DNA of 64,000 nucleotides from Zeimonas sp050187175 (lineage in GTDB: Bacteria; Pseudomonadota; Gammaproteobacteria; Burkholderiales; Burkholderiaceae_E). The notes under the pieces are model-generated. The model did no database searches, was not told where the DNA came from, and saw only the letters and a list, made by a program, of their open reading frames with translations. The stretch is from assembly GCA_050187175.1 (NCBI GenBank), contig JBFWXS010000018.1:24052-88051 (forward strand), given 5' to 3'. This document shows, in pieces, positions 35,177 to 42,542 of this stretch. Positions within the stretch are counted from its first letter, which is position 1. Each line of letters starts with the position of its first letter. The translations under genes and the position numbers were made by a program.

Positions 35177-36142
35177 ATGCTGACCCGCAGAGAATTCGGG
35201 GCCGGGCTAGCGGCTGCCGCGGCCGCCCTGAGCATCCCGAAGGCGCGCGCCGACAACTGGCCGTCCAAGTCGGTGCGACTGATCGTTCCCTATGCGCCCG
35301 GCGGTACCACCGACCGGCTGGCTCGCGACCTCTCCGAGTTCCTGCGGCGCGAGCTGCGGCAGACGATCCTGGTCGAGAACCGTCCGGGGGCTTCGACGAA
35401 CATCGGCAGCGAGATGGTCGCACGCGCCGAACCCGACGGCTATACGTTTCTGATCGGCAATGATCTGCTGGCGACGAATCCGGAAACCGGGCCGCAGCCG
35501 GGCTTCGATCCGCATCGCGATCTGGCGCCGGTGAGCCTGCTCACGCGCGTGCCGTGCCTGATCGCGGCCGGCCCCAAGTTCGCGGGCAAGGACATCGTCG
35601 AGATGATCCGGATGGCCCGCGCCGCGCCGAACAAGTACACGATTTCGAGTGCCGCGCTCGATCTGCAGGTGGGCCATCTGAACAGTGGCTCCGATATCTC
35701 GCTGGTGCATGTCCCGTACAAGGGCGGTGCCCAGGCGGCGGCCGACACGGTGGGCGGCCAGATCGACATGGTGATCGCCAACGTGCCGGTGCTGGCCGGG
35801 CTGGTCCGCTCGGGCCGTCTGCGTGCATTGGCGGTGTCCTCGGAGCAGCGCGTCGAAGCGTTTCCGGACGTGCCGACGCTGCGCGAGAGCGGCCTGTCGA
35901 ACGCGGCGTTCGCCAACTGGTACGCGGTGTTCGCACCGGCTCGCACGCCTGCGCCTGTCATCCAGCGGATGGCCGAGCTGACGCGGCGCTACGTGGAAGA
36001 ACCCGAAGTGCGCAAGCGCATGGCCAATGAAGGCTCGCAGCTGGAGTACTCGACGCCCGATCAGCTGGCGCAGCTTCTCAAGCAGGACGCCGCGCAGGCG
36101 CAGGCCTTCGTCAAACGCAACCCCGATCAGTTCAAACGTTAG
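35177..36142 (+). CDS. Bug/TctC-family periplasmic solute receptor
   Basis: A 321-residue Bug protein with a signal peptide (LTRREFGAGLAAAAAALSI, Tat-like RRE). The ligand loop VRLIVPYAPGGTTDRLAR, GYTFLIGNDLLATNPETG, DLAPVSLLTRVP and HVPYKGGAQAAADTVGGQ are typical. The ATG at 35177 follows GGAGGAGAT. It is followed after 8 bp by an acyl-CoA carboxyltransferase gene, so the ligand is probably a carboxylic acid that enters as a CoA thioester (inference). Confidence 0.88.
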   Translation: MLTRREFGAGLAAAAAALSIPKARADNWPSKSVRLIVPYAPGGTTDRLARDLSEFLRRELRQTILVENRPGASTNIGSEMVARAEPDGYTFLIGNDLLATNPETGPQPGFDPHRDLAPVSLLTRVPCLIAAGPKFAGKDIVEMIRMARAAPNKYTISSAALDLQVGHLNSGSDISLVHVPYKGGAQAAADTVGGQIDMVIANVPVLAGLVRSGRLRALAVSSEQRVEAFPDVPTLRESGLSNAAFANWYAVFAPARTPAPVIQRMAELTRRYVEEPEVRKRMANEGSQLEYSTPDQLAQLLKQDAAQAQAFVKRNPDQFKR

Positions 36143-36150
36143 GAAAGCCG

Positions 36151-37683
36151 ATGGCACATCAGTCCTTGATCGACGAACTCGCCGCGCGCGAGCAGCGGGC
36201 GCTGCTCATGGGCGGCGCGGAAAAGCTGGCGCGGCGCCGCGCCGAAGGCCAGCTGAACGCGCGTGAACGCGTGGCTCATCTGCTCGATCCGGACAGCTTC
36301 CTCGAGTCGGGCATGCTTGCGACGTCCATCCGCCCCGCCGATCGCGAGCGCAGTCCGGCCGACGGCAAGATCGCCGGCTTCGGTCGCATCGACGGGCGCG
36401 ACGTGGCAGTGGTGTCGAACGACTTCACGGTGATGGGCGCGTCCAGCAGCACGATCAACGGCAACAAGATCGCCCACATGAAATCCGTGGCGACGCGGCG
36501 CGGTCTGCCGATGGTCTTCCTCGGCGAGTCCACCGGCGCACGCATGCCGGACGTGATGGGCGCGCGCGGCATCAGCGGCGGCGACCGCCCGACGCAGTAT
36601 CTGCGGATGCGCGAGACGCCGTGGGCCGCGGCCGTCCTGGGCCACTGCTACGGTTCGTCGAGCTGGTACGCGGCGCTGGCCGATTTCGCGGTCATGCGCA
36701 AGGGCGCGCTGATGGCGGTCTCCAGCGTCAAGCTGACGTCGATGGCGATCGGCGAAGCGGTCGACCCCGAGGCGCTCGCAGGCTGGGATATGCTCACCAG
36801 CGTATCCGGCCTGGTGGATCTCGCCGTCGACAGCGACGAGGAAGCGCTCGATGCGATCCGCCGTTTCCTGTCGTATCTGCCCAGCCATCACAACGAAGCG
36901 CCGCCGCGGCGACCGGTGCCGGCCGGCTCCGGCGAGCAGGCGCACCGCATCCTCGACCTGCTGCCGGAGTCGCGCACTCGCGTCTACGATGTGCGCAAGA
37001 TCATCCCGCTGTTCGTCGACACCGACAGCATGTTCGAGCTCAAGCCGCGCTTCGGCCGTTCGCTGGTGACCGCGCTGACCCGCATCGACGGCCATACCGT
37101 CGGCATCATCGCGAGCAATCCGATGCACAAGGGCGGCGCGCTGGACGTGGATGCCTGCAACAAGGCCACCAGCTTCATGGTGCTCTGCGATTCATTCAAC
37201 ATCCCGCTGGTGTTCATGGCGGACCAACCCGGCTTCCTGATAGGCATAGACGGCGAACGCCGCGGCGCCGTCGGGCGCGTCATGAACTGGATGAACGCGC
37301 TGTCGCTGGTCACGGTGCCGAAGATCGCGATCGTGATGCGCAAGACCTATGGGCAGGCAGTGCTCAACATGGGCGGCGCCGGCAATGCCGACGAGGTGAT
37401 CGCGTGGGTGACGGCAGAGGTCAACTTCATGGATCCGCGCTCGGCGGTGACCATCGTGCACGGCGTCAAGCAGGCGGACGACCCCGAGCGCTATGCGCAG
37501 ATGGTCAAGGAGATGGAGAACGACTCGAGCCCATGGGACATGGCGTCCGCGTATGCGGCACACATGGTGATCAATCCGGCCGACACGCGGCGCACGCTGA
37601 CGCGGCTGCTCGAAGTGCATAGGCTGCGGCTGAGCAACGGCGTCGGGCGCCGGCTGATGAGCACCTGGCCGACCAGCTACTGA
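36151..37683 (+). CDS. Acyl-CoA carboxylase carboxyltransferase subunit (propionyl/methylcrotonyl-CoA type)
   Basis: A 510-residue carboxyltransferase of the PccB/MmdA family, two crotonase-like lobes. N-terminal GQLNARERVAHLLDPDSFLE, the acyl-CoA site FLGESTGARMPD and the second oxyanion region FMADQPGFLIGIDGERRGA, then VVMRKTYGQAVLNMGG-like sequence (IVMRKTYGQAVLNMGGAG) are recognisable. No biotin carboxylase or biotin carrier gene is next to it, so it must share one or act as a decarboxylase or CoA-binding enzyme. A strong palindrome overlaps its stop. Confidence 0.85.
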   Translation: MAHQSLIDELAAREQRALLMGGAEKLARRRAEGQLNARERVAHLLDPDSFLESGMLATSIRPADRERSPADGKIAGFGRIDGRDVAVVSNDFTVMGASSSTINGNKIAHMKSVATRRGLPMVFLGESTGARMPDVMGARGISGGDRPTQYLRMRETPWAAAVLGHCYGSSSWYAALADFAVMRKGALMAVSSVKLTSMAIGEAVDPEALAGWDMLTSVSGLVDLAVDSDEEALDAIRRFLSYLPSHHNEAPPRRPVPAGSGEQAHRILDLLPESRTRVYDVRKIIPLFVDTDSMFELKPRFGRSLVTALTRIDGHTVGIIASNPMHKGGALDVDACNKATSFMVLCDSFNIPLVFMADQPGFLIGIDGERRGAVGRVMNWMNALSLVTVPKIAIVMRKTYGQAVLNMGGAGNADEVIAWVTAEVNFMDPRSAVTIVHGVKQADDPERYAQMVKEMENDSSPWDMASAYAAHMVINPADTRRTLTRLLEVHRLRLSNGVGRRLMSTWPTSY

Positions 37684-37713
37684 ATGACGCGGCGGTGTCA
37701 CCGCCGCGTCATT
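37683..37713 (+). terminator. Perfect palindrome overlapping the carboxyltransferase stop codon
   Basis: AATGACGCGGCGGTG (37683-37697) pairs with CACCGCCGCGTCATT (37699-37713); the effective hairpin has about 13 bp. There is no T-run, so it may be an RNA end-protecting structure or a weak terminator. Confidence 0.6.
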
Positions 37714-37784
37714 CGCGCTTCATTTCGGGCTTCTAGCATGACACGCGTTTTCTACCTCGTTCACCCAGCCAAGAGGAAAAACGC

Positions 37785-39263
37785 ATGTCAACTCCTTCAT
37801 CATCGCGCCGCGGCCTGCTCAAGGGCTCGGCTGCCGGCGCCGCCGCGGCACTGAGCGGCACCTTCGGCGCGTTCGCGCTGCGTCAGGCGCACGCCGCCGA
37901 CGGCATCTCCGAACTGGTCGACTGTCCGTACGGGCCAGTCGCGCCGGTCGCCGATCTCAGCACCGGACTTCCCTTGCTGCAGCTGCCGCCGGGCTTCAGC
38001 TACAAGAGCTACGGCTGGACCGGCGACCGCATGGCCGACGGTCTCGCATGTCCCGGCAGCCACGACGGCATGGCCGTGGTCCGTTCGCGGCGCGTCGGCC
38101 GCAGCACCGAAATCACCTTGATCCGCAATCACGAGCGCGGCATGGGCACGGGTTCGCAGCTGATCGCGCCCGCCATGTATGACACGGGCGTGACCAGCGG
38201 CAGCCGTCCCACCGGCGGCACGACCAACCTGGTGTTCCGCGACGGCGACTGGCTCGGCATCGAACCCAGCCTCGGCGGCACGCTGACCAATTGCGCCGGC
38301 GGACCGACGCCGTGGGGCACCTGGCTCACCTGCGAGGAGGTCGGCAGCGATGCGATCAGCTCGCAGGGCAAGCGGCACGGCTACGTGTTCGAGGTCGCCG
38401 CCGACGCGGCCGACACCAGCGGCGAACCGCTGGTCGGCCTCGGCCGCTTCACGCACGAAGCGGTGGCCATCGATCCGTCCACCGGCGTCGTCTACCTGAC
38501 CGAGGATCTGTCGGGCAAATCCGGCTTCTATCGCTTCCTGCCGAACGATCGCAACGGGCGGCTCGGTTCGCTTGCGGCCGGCGGCACGCTGCAGATGGCC
38601 AAGGTGAAGGGCATGAACAACGTCGCGCTCGATCGGCCGGTGCTCGGCGAGCGCTACGAGCTCGAGTGGGTCGATATCGCCGATCCGGACCGGGCGCGCG
38701 GCAACGCGACGGGCTTGAACGGCGTCACCATCACCAGCGCCGCCGGCCCGTTCTGCCAGGGCTGGGTGCAGGGCGCGCTGCGCATGCGGCGCGGCGAAGG
38801 CATCTGGTACTTCGGCGGCAGCCTGTTCGTGGTCGACACCAGCGCCGGCGCTTCGGGCGAGGGTGCGGTCTGGCGTCTCGACCTGGCGTCGATGCAGCTG
38901 AGCTGCGTGTTCGCGCCGCCGCGCCAGGAAGTCGGCGACAACCCGGACAACATCACGGTCAGCCCGCGCGGCGGCGTGCTGCTGTGCGAGGACGGCGACG
39001 CCGCCACCGACGCGTTCGGCTACGGCATGCGGCTGATGGGACTGACCGACGAAGGCGACAGCTTCATCTTCGCCAAGAACAATGTGCAGCTCAGCGCTTC
39101 GCAGCTGGCGGCAGCCGGCAAGAGCGTCGCGGCGCGCGACTACCGCAACCAGGAGTTCGCGGGAGCCTGTTTCGACCCGAGCGGCCGCTATTTGTTCGTC
39201 AACATCCAGACGCCCGGCATCACCTTCGCCATCTCCGGCCCGTGGGCCGAGGGCACGCTCTGA
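37785..39263 (+). CDS. PhoX-family phosphatase-like protein (Tat-exported)
   Basis: A 492-residue protein with a twin-arginine signal (SSRRGLLKGSAAGAAAAL) and the PhoX/DUF839 six-bladed propeller: RNHERG, PWGTWLTCEEVG, RHGYVFEVAAD, GRFTHEAVAID, VYLTEDLSG and PDNITVSPRGGVLLCEDG. PhoX enzymes are iron-calcium alkaline phosphatases; the conserved Glu and Asp motifs are present, but substrate specificity is not shown. It is followed 19 bp later by a PEP-CTERM protein and was probably co-transcribed with it. AAGAGGAAAAA precedes the ATG. Confidence 0.82.
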   Translation: MSTPSSSRRGLLKGSAAGAAAALSGTFGAFALRQAHAADGISELVDCPYGPVAPVADLSTGLPLLQLPPGFSYKSYGWTGDRMADGLACPGSHDGMAVVRSRRVGRSTEITLIRNHERGMGTGSQLIAPAMYDTGVTSGSRPTGGTTNLVFRDGDWLGIEPSLGGTLTNCAGGPTPWGTWLTCEEVGSDAISSQGKRHGYVFEVAADAADTSGEPLVGLGRFTHEAVAIDPSTGVVYLTEDLSGKSGFYRFLPNDRNGRLGSLAAGGTLQMAKVKGMNNVALDRPVLGERYELEWVDIADPDRARGNATGLNGVTITSAAGPFCQGWVQGALRMRRGEGIWYFGGSLFVVDTSAGASGEGAVWRLDLASMQLSCVFAPPRQEVGDNPDNITVSPRGGVLLCEDGDAATDAFGYGMRLMGLTDEGDSFIFAKNNVQLSASQLAAAGKSVAARDYRNQEFAGACFDPSGRYLFVNIQTPGITFAISGPWAEGTL

Positions 39264-39282
39264 CTCTGCAAGGAATCCCGCA

Positions 39283-39966
39283 ATGACCCCGATGAACTCC
39301 ATGATCTCCGTGCACGCCATGACTTCAATGGCGCGCTTCTCCCGCGCCGTGTCGCTGGCGGCCGGTCTGGCCGCTTCCGCCGTCATCGCCGCGGGCTGGC
39401 CCGCCGGCGAGGCCCAGGCCGTCGCGCTGACCGGCTTTGCCAGCAACGGCGCCGCGAACACGGTCGACGACTATAGCGGCGGCCAGCTGCTGTCGTTCGA
39501 CCTGAACGTCTACGGCGGCGACCGCTTCGATCTGAGCTTCGCCGTCGACGCGGGGGACGTGGCCGCCGGACAGCTGACTTTCAATGCGCTCGTCAACAAT
39601 CTGAGCGGCTTCAGCTTTCCCGAGCTGAACCTGCTGCTCACCGGCGTCAGCTTCGACGGCGCCGGCAGCGTCGTGCCGAGCTTCGGCGGCCTGTCGCAGC
39701 TATCGACCGGCGCGCAGGGTTTCTCGGCCCGGTTCCTGCCGGCCGAGCCCGCCATCGTCTTCATCGGCGACCCCACCGGCGCGGGCGGCGCGCGGCTGGA
39801 CTGGACCATAGACGTCTCGCAGCTCAGCGCCGGTGATACCTTCTCGATGAGCGTCGCGACCGTGCCCGAGCCCTCGATGCTGGCGCTGCTGCTGGCCGGC
39901 GGTGGCCTGCTCGGGCGGGCGCTGCGGCGCCGCGGTCCCGCGCGTTGCGCCGCGCCGGCAGCCTGA
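39283..39966 (+). CDS. PEP-CTERM sorting-domain protein
   Basis: A 227-residue exported protein: signal peptide (about residues 1-47 with late cleavage at EAQA), beta-rich body with no recognised domain, and a classical C-terminal module VPEPSMLALLLAGGGLLGRALRRR, the PEP motif, hydrophobic segment and arginines recognised by exosortase. AAGGAA lies 7 bp before ATG 39283. It follows the PhoX-like gene and precedes three glycosyltransferases, a context in line with the known PEP-CTERM/exopolysaccharide link. Confidence 0.85.
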   Translation: MTPMNSMISVHAMTSMARFSRAVSLAAGLAASAVIAAGWPAGEAQAVALTGFASNGAANTVDDYSGGQLLSFDLNVYGGDRFDLSFAVDAGDVAAGQLTFNALVNNLSGFSFPELNLLLTGVSFDGAGSVVPSFGGLSQLSTGAQGFSARFLPAEPAIVFIGDPTGAGGARLDWTIDVSQLSAGDTFSMSVATVPEPSMLALLLAGGGLLGRALRRRGPARCAAPAA

Positions 39967-40005
39967 CAGGCCGGATGCAGTGAGCTGATATCCTGCTGCC
40001 TGCGT

Positions 40006-40029
40006 GCGCCGCGGGGCTCTCCGCGGCGC
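40006..40029 (+). terminator. Hairpin between the PEP-CTERM gene and the glycosyltransferase cluster
   Basis: GCGCCGCGG (40006-40014) pairs perfectly with CCGCGGCGC (40021-40029) around GGCTCT; GTTCGTTT follows. It is a terminator or leader hairpin, 35 bp before the next start. Confidence 0.5.
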
Positions 40030-40063
40030 GTTCGTTTCCCTACGCAGGCAGCCAGGAGATCGG

Positions 40064-41278
40064 TTGGAGTCCAAGCCCGATTCGGGCGCGGCGGTTCGGC
40101 CCGCGCTCGACGTCATCGTTCCCGTGTTCCGCGGCGAGGCGAGCACGCGCGCCTGCATCGAGTCGGTGCTGCGAAGCGGCGGGGCGCTCGCCTTTGAGCT
40201 GGTCGTCATCGACGACTGCTCGCCGGAGCCGGCCCTCAGCGACTGGTTGCGGCAGCAGGCCGCCGACGGACGATTCCGGCTGCTGCGCAACGAGACCAAC
40301 CTCGGTTTCGTGGCCAGCGTCAATCGCGGCATGGCCGAGCATCCCGACCGCGACGTCGTGCTGCTCAATAGCGACACCGAAGTACCGTCCGGCTGGCTCG
40401 ACCGCTTGAACGCCTGTGCCGCGCGCGATCCGCGCATCGCCACCGTCACGCCGTTCTCGAACGAGGCGACCATCTGTTCGTATCCGTTCGAGGGCTGGGA
40501 CGGCGGGCTGCCCGGCGGGCTCGGCCTGGCCGAGCTCGACCGGCTGTTCGCCACGGTGAACGCGGGCCGCACGGTCGATCTGCCGACCGGCATCGGCTTC
40601 TGCCTGTGGATCCGCCGCAGCGCGCTGAATTCGCTGGGCGCGTTCGACGAGCAGGCCTTCGGCCGCGGTTACGGCGAAGAGAGCGACTTCTGCATGCGCG
40701 CCGCCGCAGCGGGCTGGCGCAACGTGCTGGCCGGCGACGTGTTCGTCTATCACGCCGGCTCGGCCAGCTTCGGCAGCGCCGAGCGGCTCGAGCGCGTGCG
40801 CAATGCCGAGACGGTCATGGCGGAGCGGCATCCGTCGTACGCCGAGCGCGTGTTCGAGTTCATTGCCGCCGACCCGCTGGAGCCGCTGCGCGCCGCTGTC
40901 GACGAGGCGCGCGCCGCGCGTTCGATCGATGCCGCGCGGGCGGTGCTGCGAGAGCAGCAGCGCAAGGCGAAGCAGCTGCTCGACCGGCTCGCCGCGGCGC
41001 GCCGGCTCGAAGCGCTGCTGAACCGCTGCCGCGCCGACTTCGCGGCCTCGCAGCAGGCGCTGCAGGCGGCGGAGGGCTTCGTGCGCGAGCGCGAGCGCGA
41101 GATCGAGCAGCTGGCGCAGCAGCAGGACCAGATGGTGCGCGAACACGCGGAACGCGCGGCGCGCGTCACCGGCCTCGAAGTCCAGCTGCGCGACACGAAG
41201 GCACATCTCGATGCCATCCTGAATTCCCGCAGCTGGCGCTATACGCGGGCGCTGCTGCGACTGATTGGAAGATCATGA
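40064..41278 (+). CDS. Family 2 glycosyltransferase with C-terminal coiled coil
   Basis: About 404 residues from TTG 40064, chosen because AGGAG (40054-40058) lies 5 bp upstream. The GT-A fold shows LDVIVPVFRGEASTRACIESV, VVIDDCSPEP (Asp50-Asp51), NLGFVASVNRGM, LLNSDTEVPSGWL (DxD-like metal site) and an acceptor region FGRGYGEESDFCMRA. Residues about 290-385 are a charged coiled coil (EQQRKAKQLLDRLAAARR, REREREIEQLAQQQDQ), then NSRSWRYTRALLRLIG, a common end of cell-surface glycan transferases. The next gene overlaps in ATGA, so coupled synthesis is likely. Confidence 0.85.
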   Translation: MESKPDSGAAVRPALDVIVPVFRGEASTRACIESVLRSGGALAFELVVIDDCSPEPALSDWLRQQAADGRFRLLRNETNLGFVASVNRGMAEHPDRDVVLLNSDTEVPSGWLDRLNACAARDPRIATVTPFSNEATICSYPFEGWDGGLPGGLGLAELDRLFATVNAGRTVDLPTGIGFCLWIRRSALNSLGAFDEQAFGRGYGEESDFCMRAAAAGWRNVLAGDVFVYHAGSASFGSAERLERVRNAETVMAERHPSYAERVFEFIAADPLEPLRAAVDEARAARSIDAARAVLREQQRKAKQLLDRLAAARRLEALLNRCRADFAASQQALQAAEGFVREREREIEQLAQQQDQMVREHAERAARVTGLEVQLRDTKAHLDAILNSRSWRYTRALLRLIGRS

Positions 41279-42489
41279 ACGACTCCGCGGTCCACGTCTT
41301 CACCAGCATCACGTCGAACTACATTCCGAAAGCCCGCGTGCTCGCGGCATCGGTCAAGCGCCTCGCGCCGGATGCCGTCTTTCATCTGATGCTGTGCGAC
41401 CAGCCGCCTCCCGGCTTCGATCTGGCCGACGAACCGTTCGATTCGCTGCTCGAGCTCGAAGCGCTGGACATCCCCGATCTGAAGCGATGGGTGTTCGGTC
41501 ACACCGTGGTCGAGCTGTGCACCGCCGTCAAGGGCTTCGCGTTCCGCACGCTGCTGCGGCGCGGCGCAGGCAAGGTGTTCTATTTCGATCCGGACATGGT
41601 GGTGTTCGGCCGCCTCGACGAGCTGATCGCGCGGCTGGACTCGCACAGCGTGCTGCTCACGCCGCACCAGAGCGAGCCTGAACAATCTCTGGAAGCGATC
41701 GCCGACAACGAGATCGCCAGCCTGAAGCACGGTGTCTTCAATCTCGGCTTCCTCGGCGTGCGCAACTCGGCTGAAGGGCGGCGCTTCGTCGACTGGTGGG
41801 CGGACCGGCTGCATCACTTCTGCGTCGACGACATCGCCGGCGGACTGTTCACCGACCAGCGCTGGGTCGACCTGGCACCGTGCTTCTTCGACGATCTGCG
41901 CGTGATGCGCGATGCCGGATTCAACGTCGCTACCTGGAACCTGACGCATCGCCGCGTCAGCGGTTCGCTGCAGGCCGGCATCCGCGTCAACGACGAGGCG
42001 CTCGGCTTCTATCACTTCTCGGGCTTCGACAGCGGCGCGCAGGAAACCATGCTGAACAAGTACGGCGCCAGCGATCCGACGCTGTTCGAGATGCGCGCCT
42101 GGTATATCGCCGAGTGCGAACGCCAGGGCCAGTCCGCGCTGGGCCGGCTGCCGGCGCGCTATTCGACCTTCGACGACGGCACCTCGATCACGCGCGCGCA
42201 GCGCCGGCTGTACCGCAGTCGCGTCGACCTGCAGCGCGCGTTTCCCGATCCGTTCGACACGAGCGGGCAGGGCGGCTATCGCGGATGGTATTCGGTCAAT
42301 GCCGGCGAGGCCGACGGTGCCCGGCAGATCGTGCTGCGCAGCGACGTGCGCTATGCGCAGACGCTGAGCGAGTTCCTCGCCTTCACCGAGGGCCGGCTGC
42401 GCCAGTCGCCGCGCGCCCGGCCGCTGAAGTCCATGGGGCTGGCCGCCGTCCGCGCGATGCGCGCCGTCTCGCGGCGCTGGGCCGGCTGA
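41275..42489 (+). CDS. Glycosyltransferase (GT8-like, DPD motif)
   Basis: A 404-residue protein. The N-terminal 280 residues look like a retaining GT-A enzyme: VFTSITSNYIPKARVLAASV, ELCTAVKGFAFRTLLRRG and the metal-binding FDPDMVVF (Asp105, Asp107), then NLGFLGVRNSAEGRRFVDWW and the FYHFSGFD end motif. The last 110 residues are an uncharacterised domain. It shares its start with the end of the upstream glycosyltransferase gene. The sugar donor and acceptor are unknown. Confidence 0.78.
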   Translation: MNDSAVHVFTSITSNYIPKARVLAASVKRLAPDAVFHLMLCDQPPPGFDLADEPFDSLLELEALDIPDLKRWVFGHTVVELCTAVKGFAFRTLLRRGAGKVFYFDPDMVVFGRLDELIARLDSHSVLLTPHQSEPEQSLEAIADNEIASLKHGVFNLGFLGVRNSAEGRRFVDWWADRLHHFCVDDIAGGLFTDQRWVDLAPCFFDDLRVMRDAGFNVATWNLTHRRVSGSLQAGIRVNDEALGFYHFSGFDSGAQETMLNKYGASDPTLFEMRAWYIAECERQGQSALGRLPARYSTFDDGTSITRAQRRLYRSRVDLQRAFPDPFDTSGQGGYRGWYSVNAGEADGARQIVLRSDVRYAQTLSEFLAFTEGRLRQSPRARPLKSMGLAAVRAMRAVSRRWAG

Positions 42490-42542
42490 GCCGGCGCGTG
42501 GCGGCGCGGGCCGGCGGGCAGGCGGTCGGGCGGGGGCGCGCG

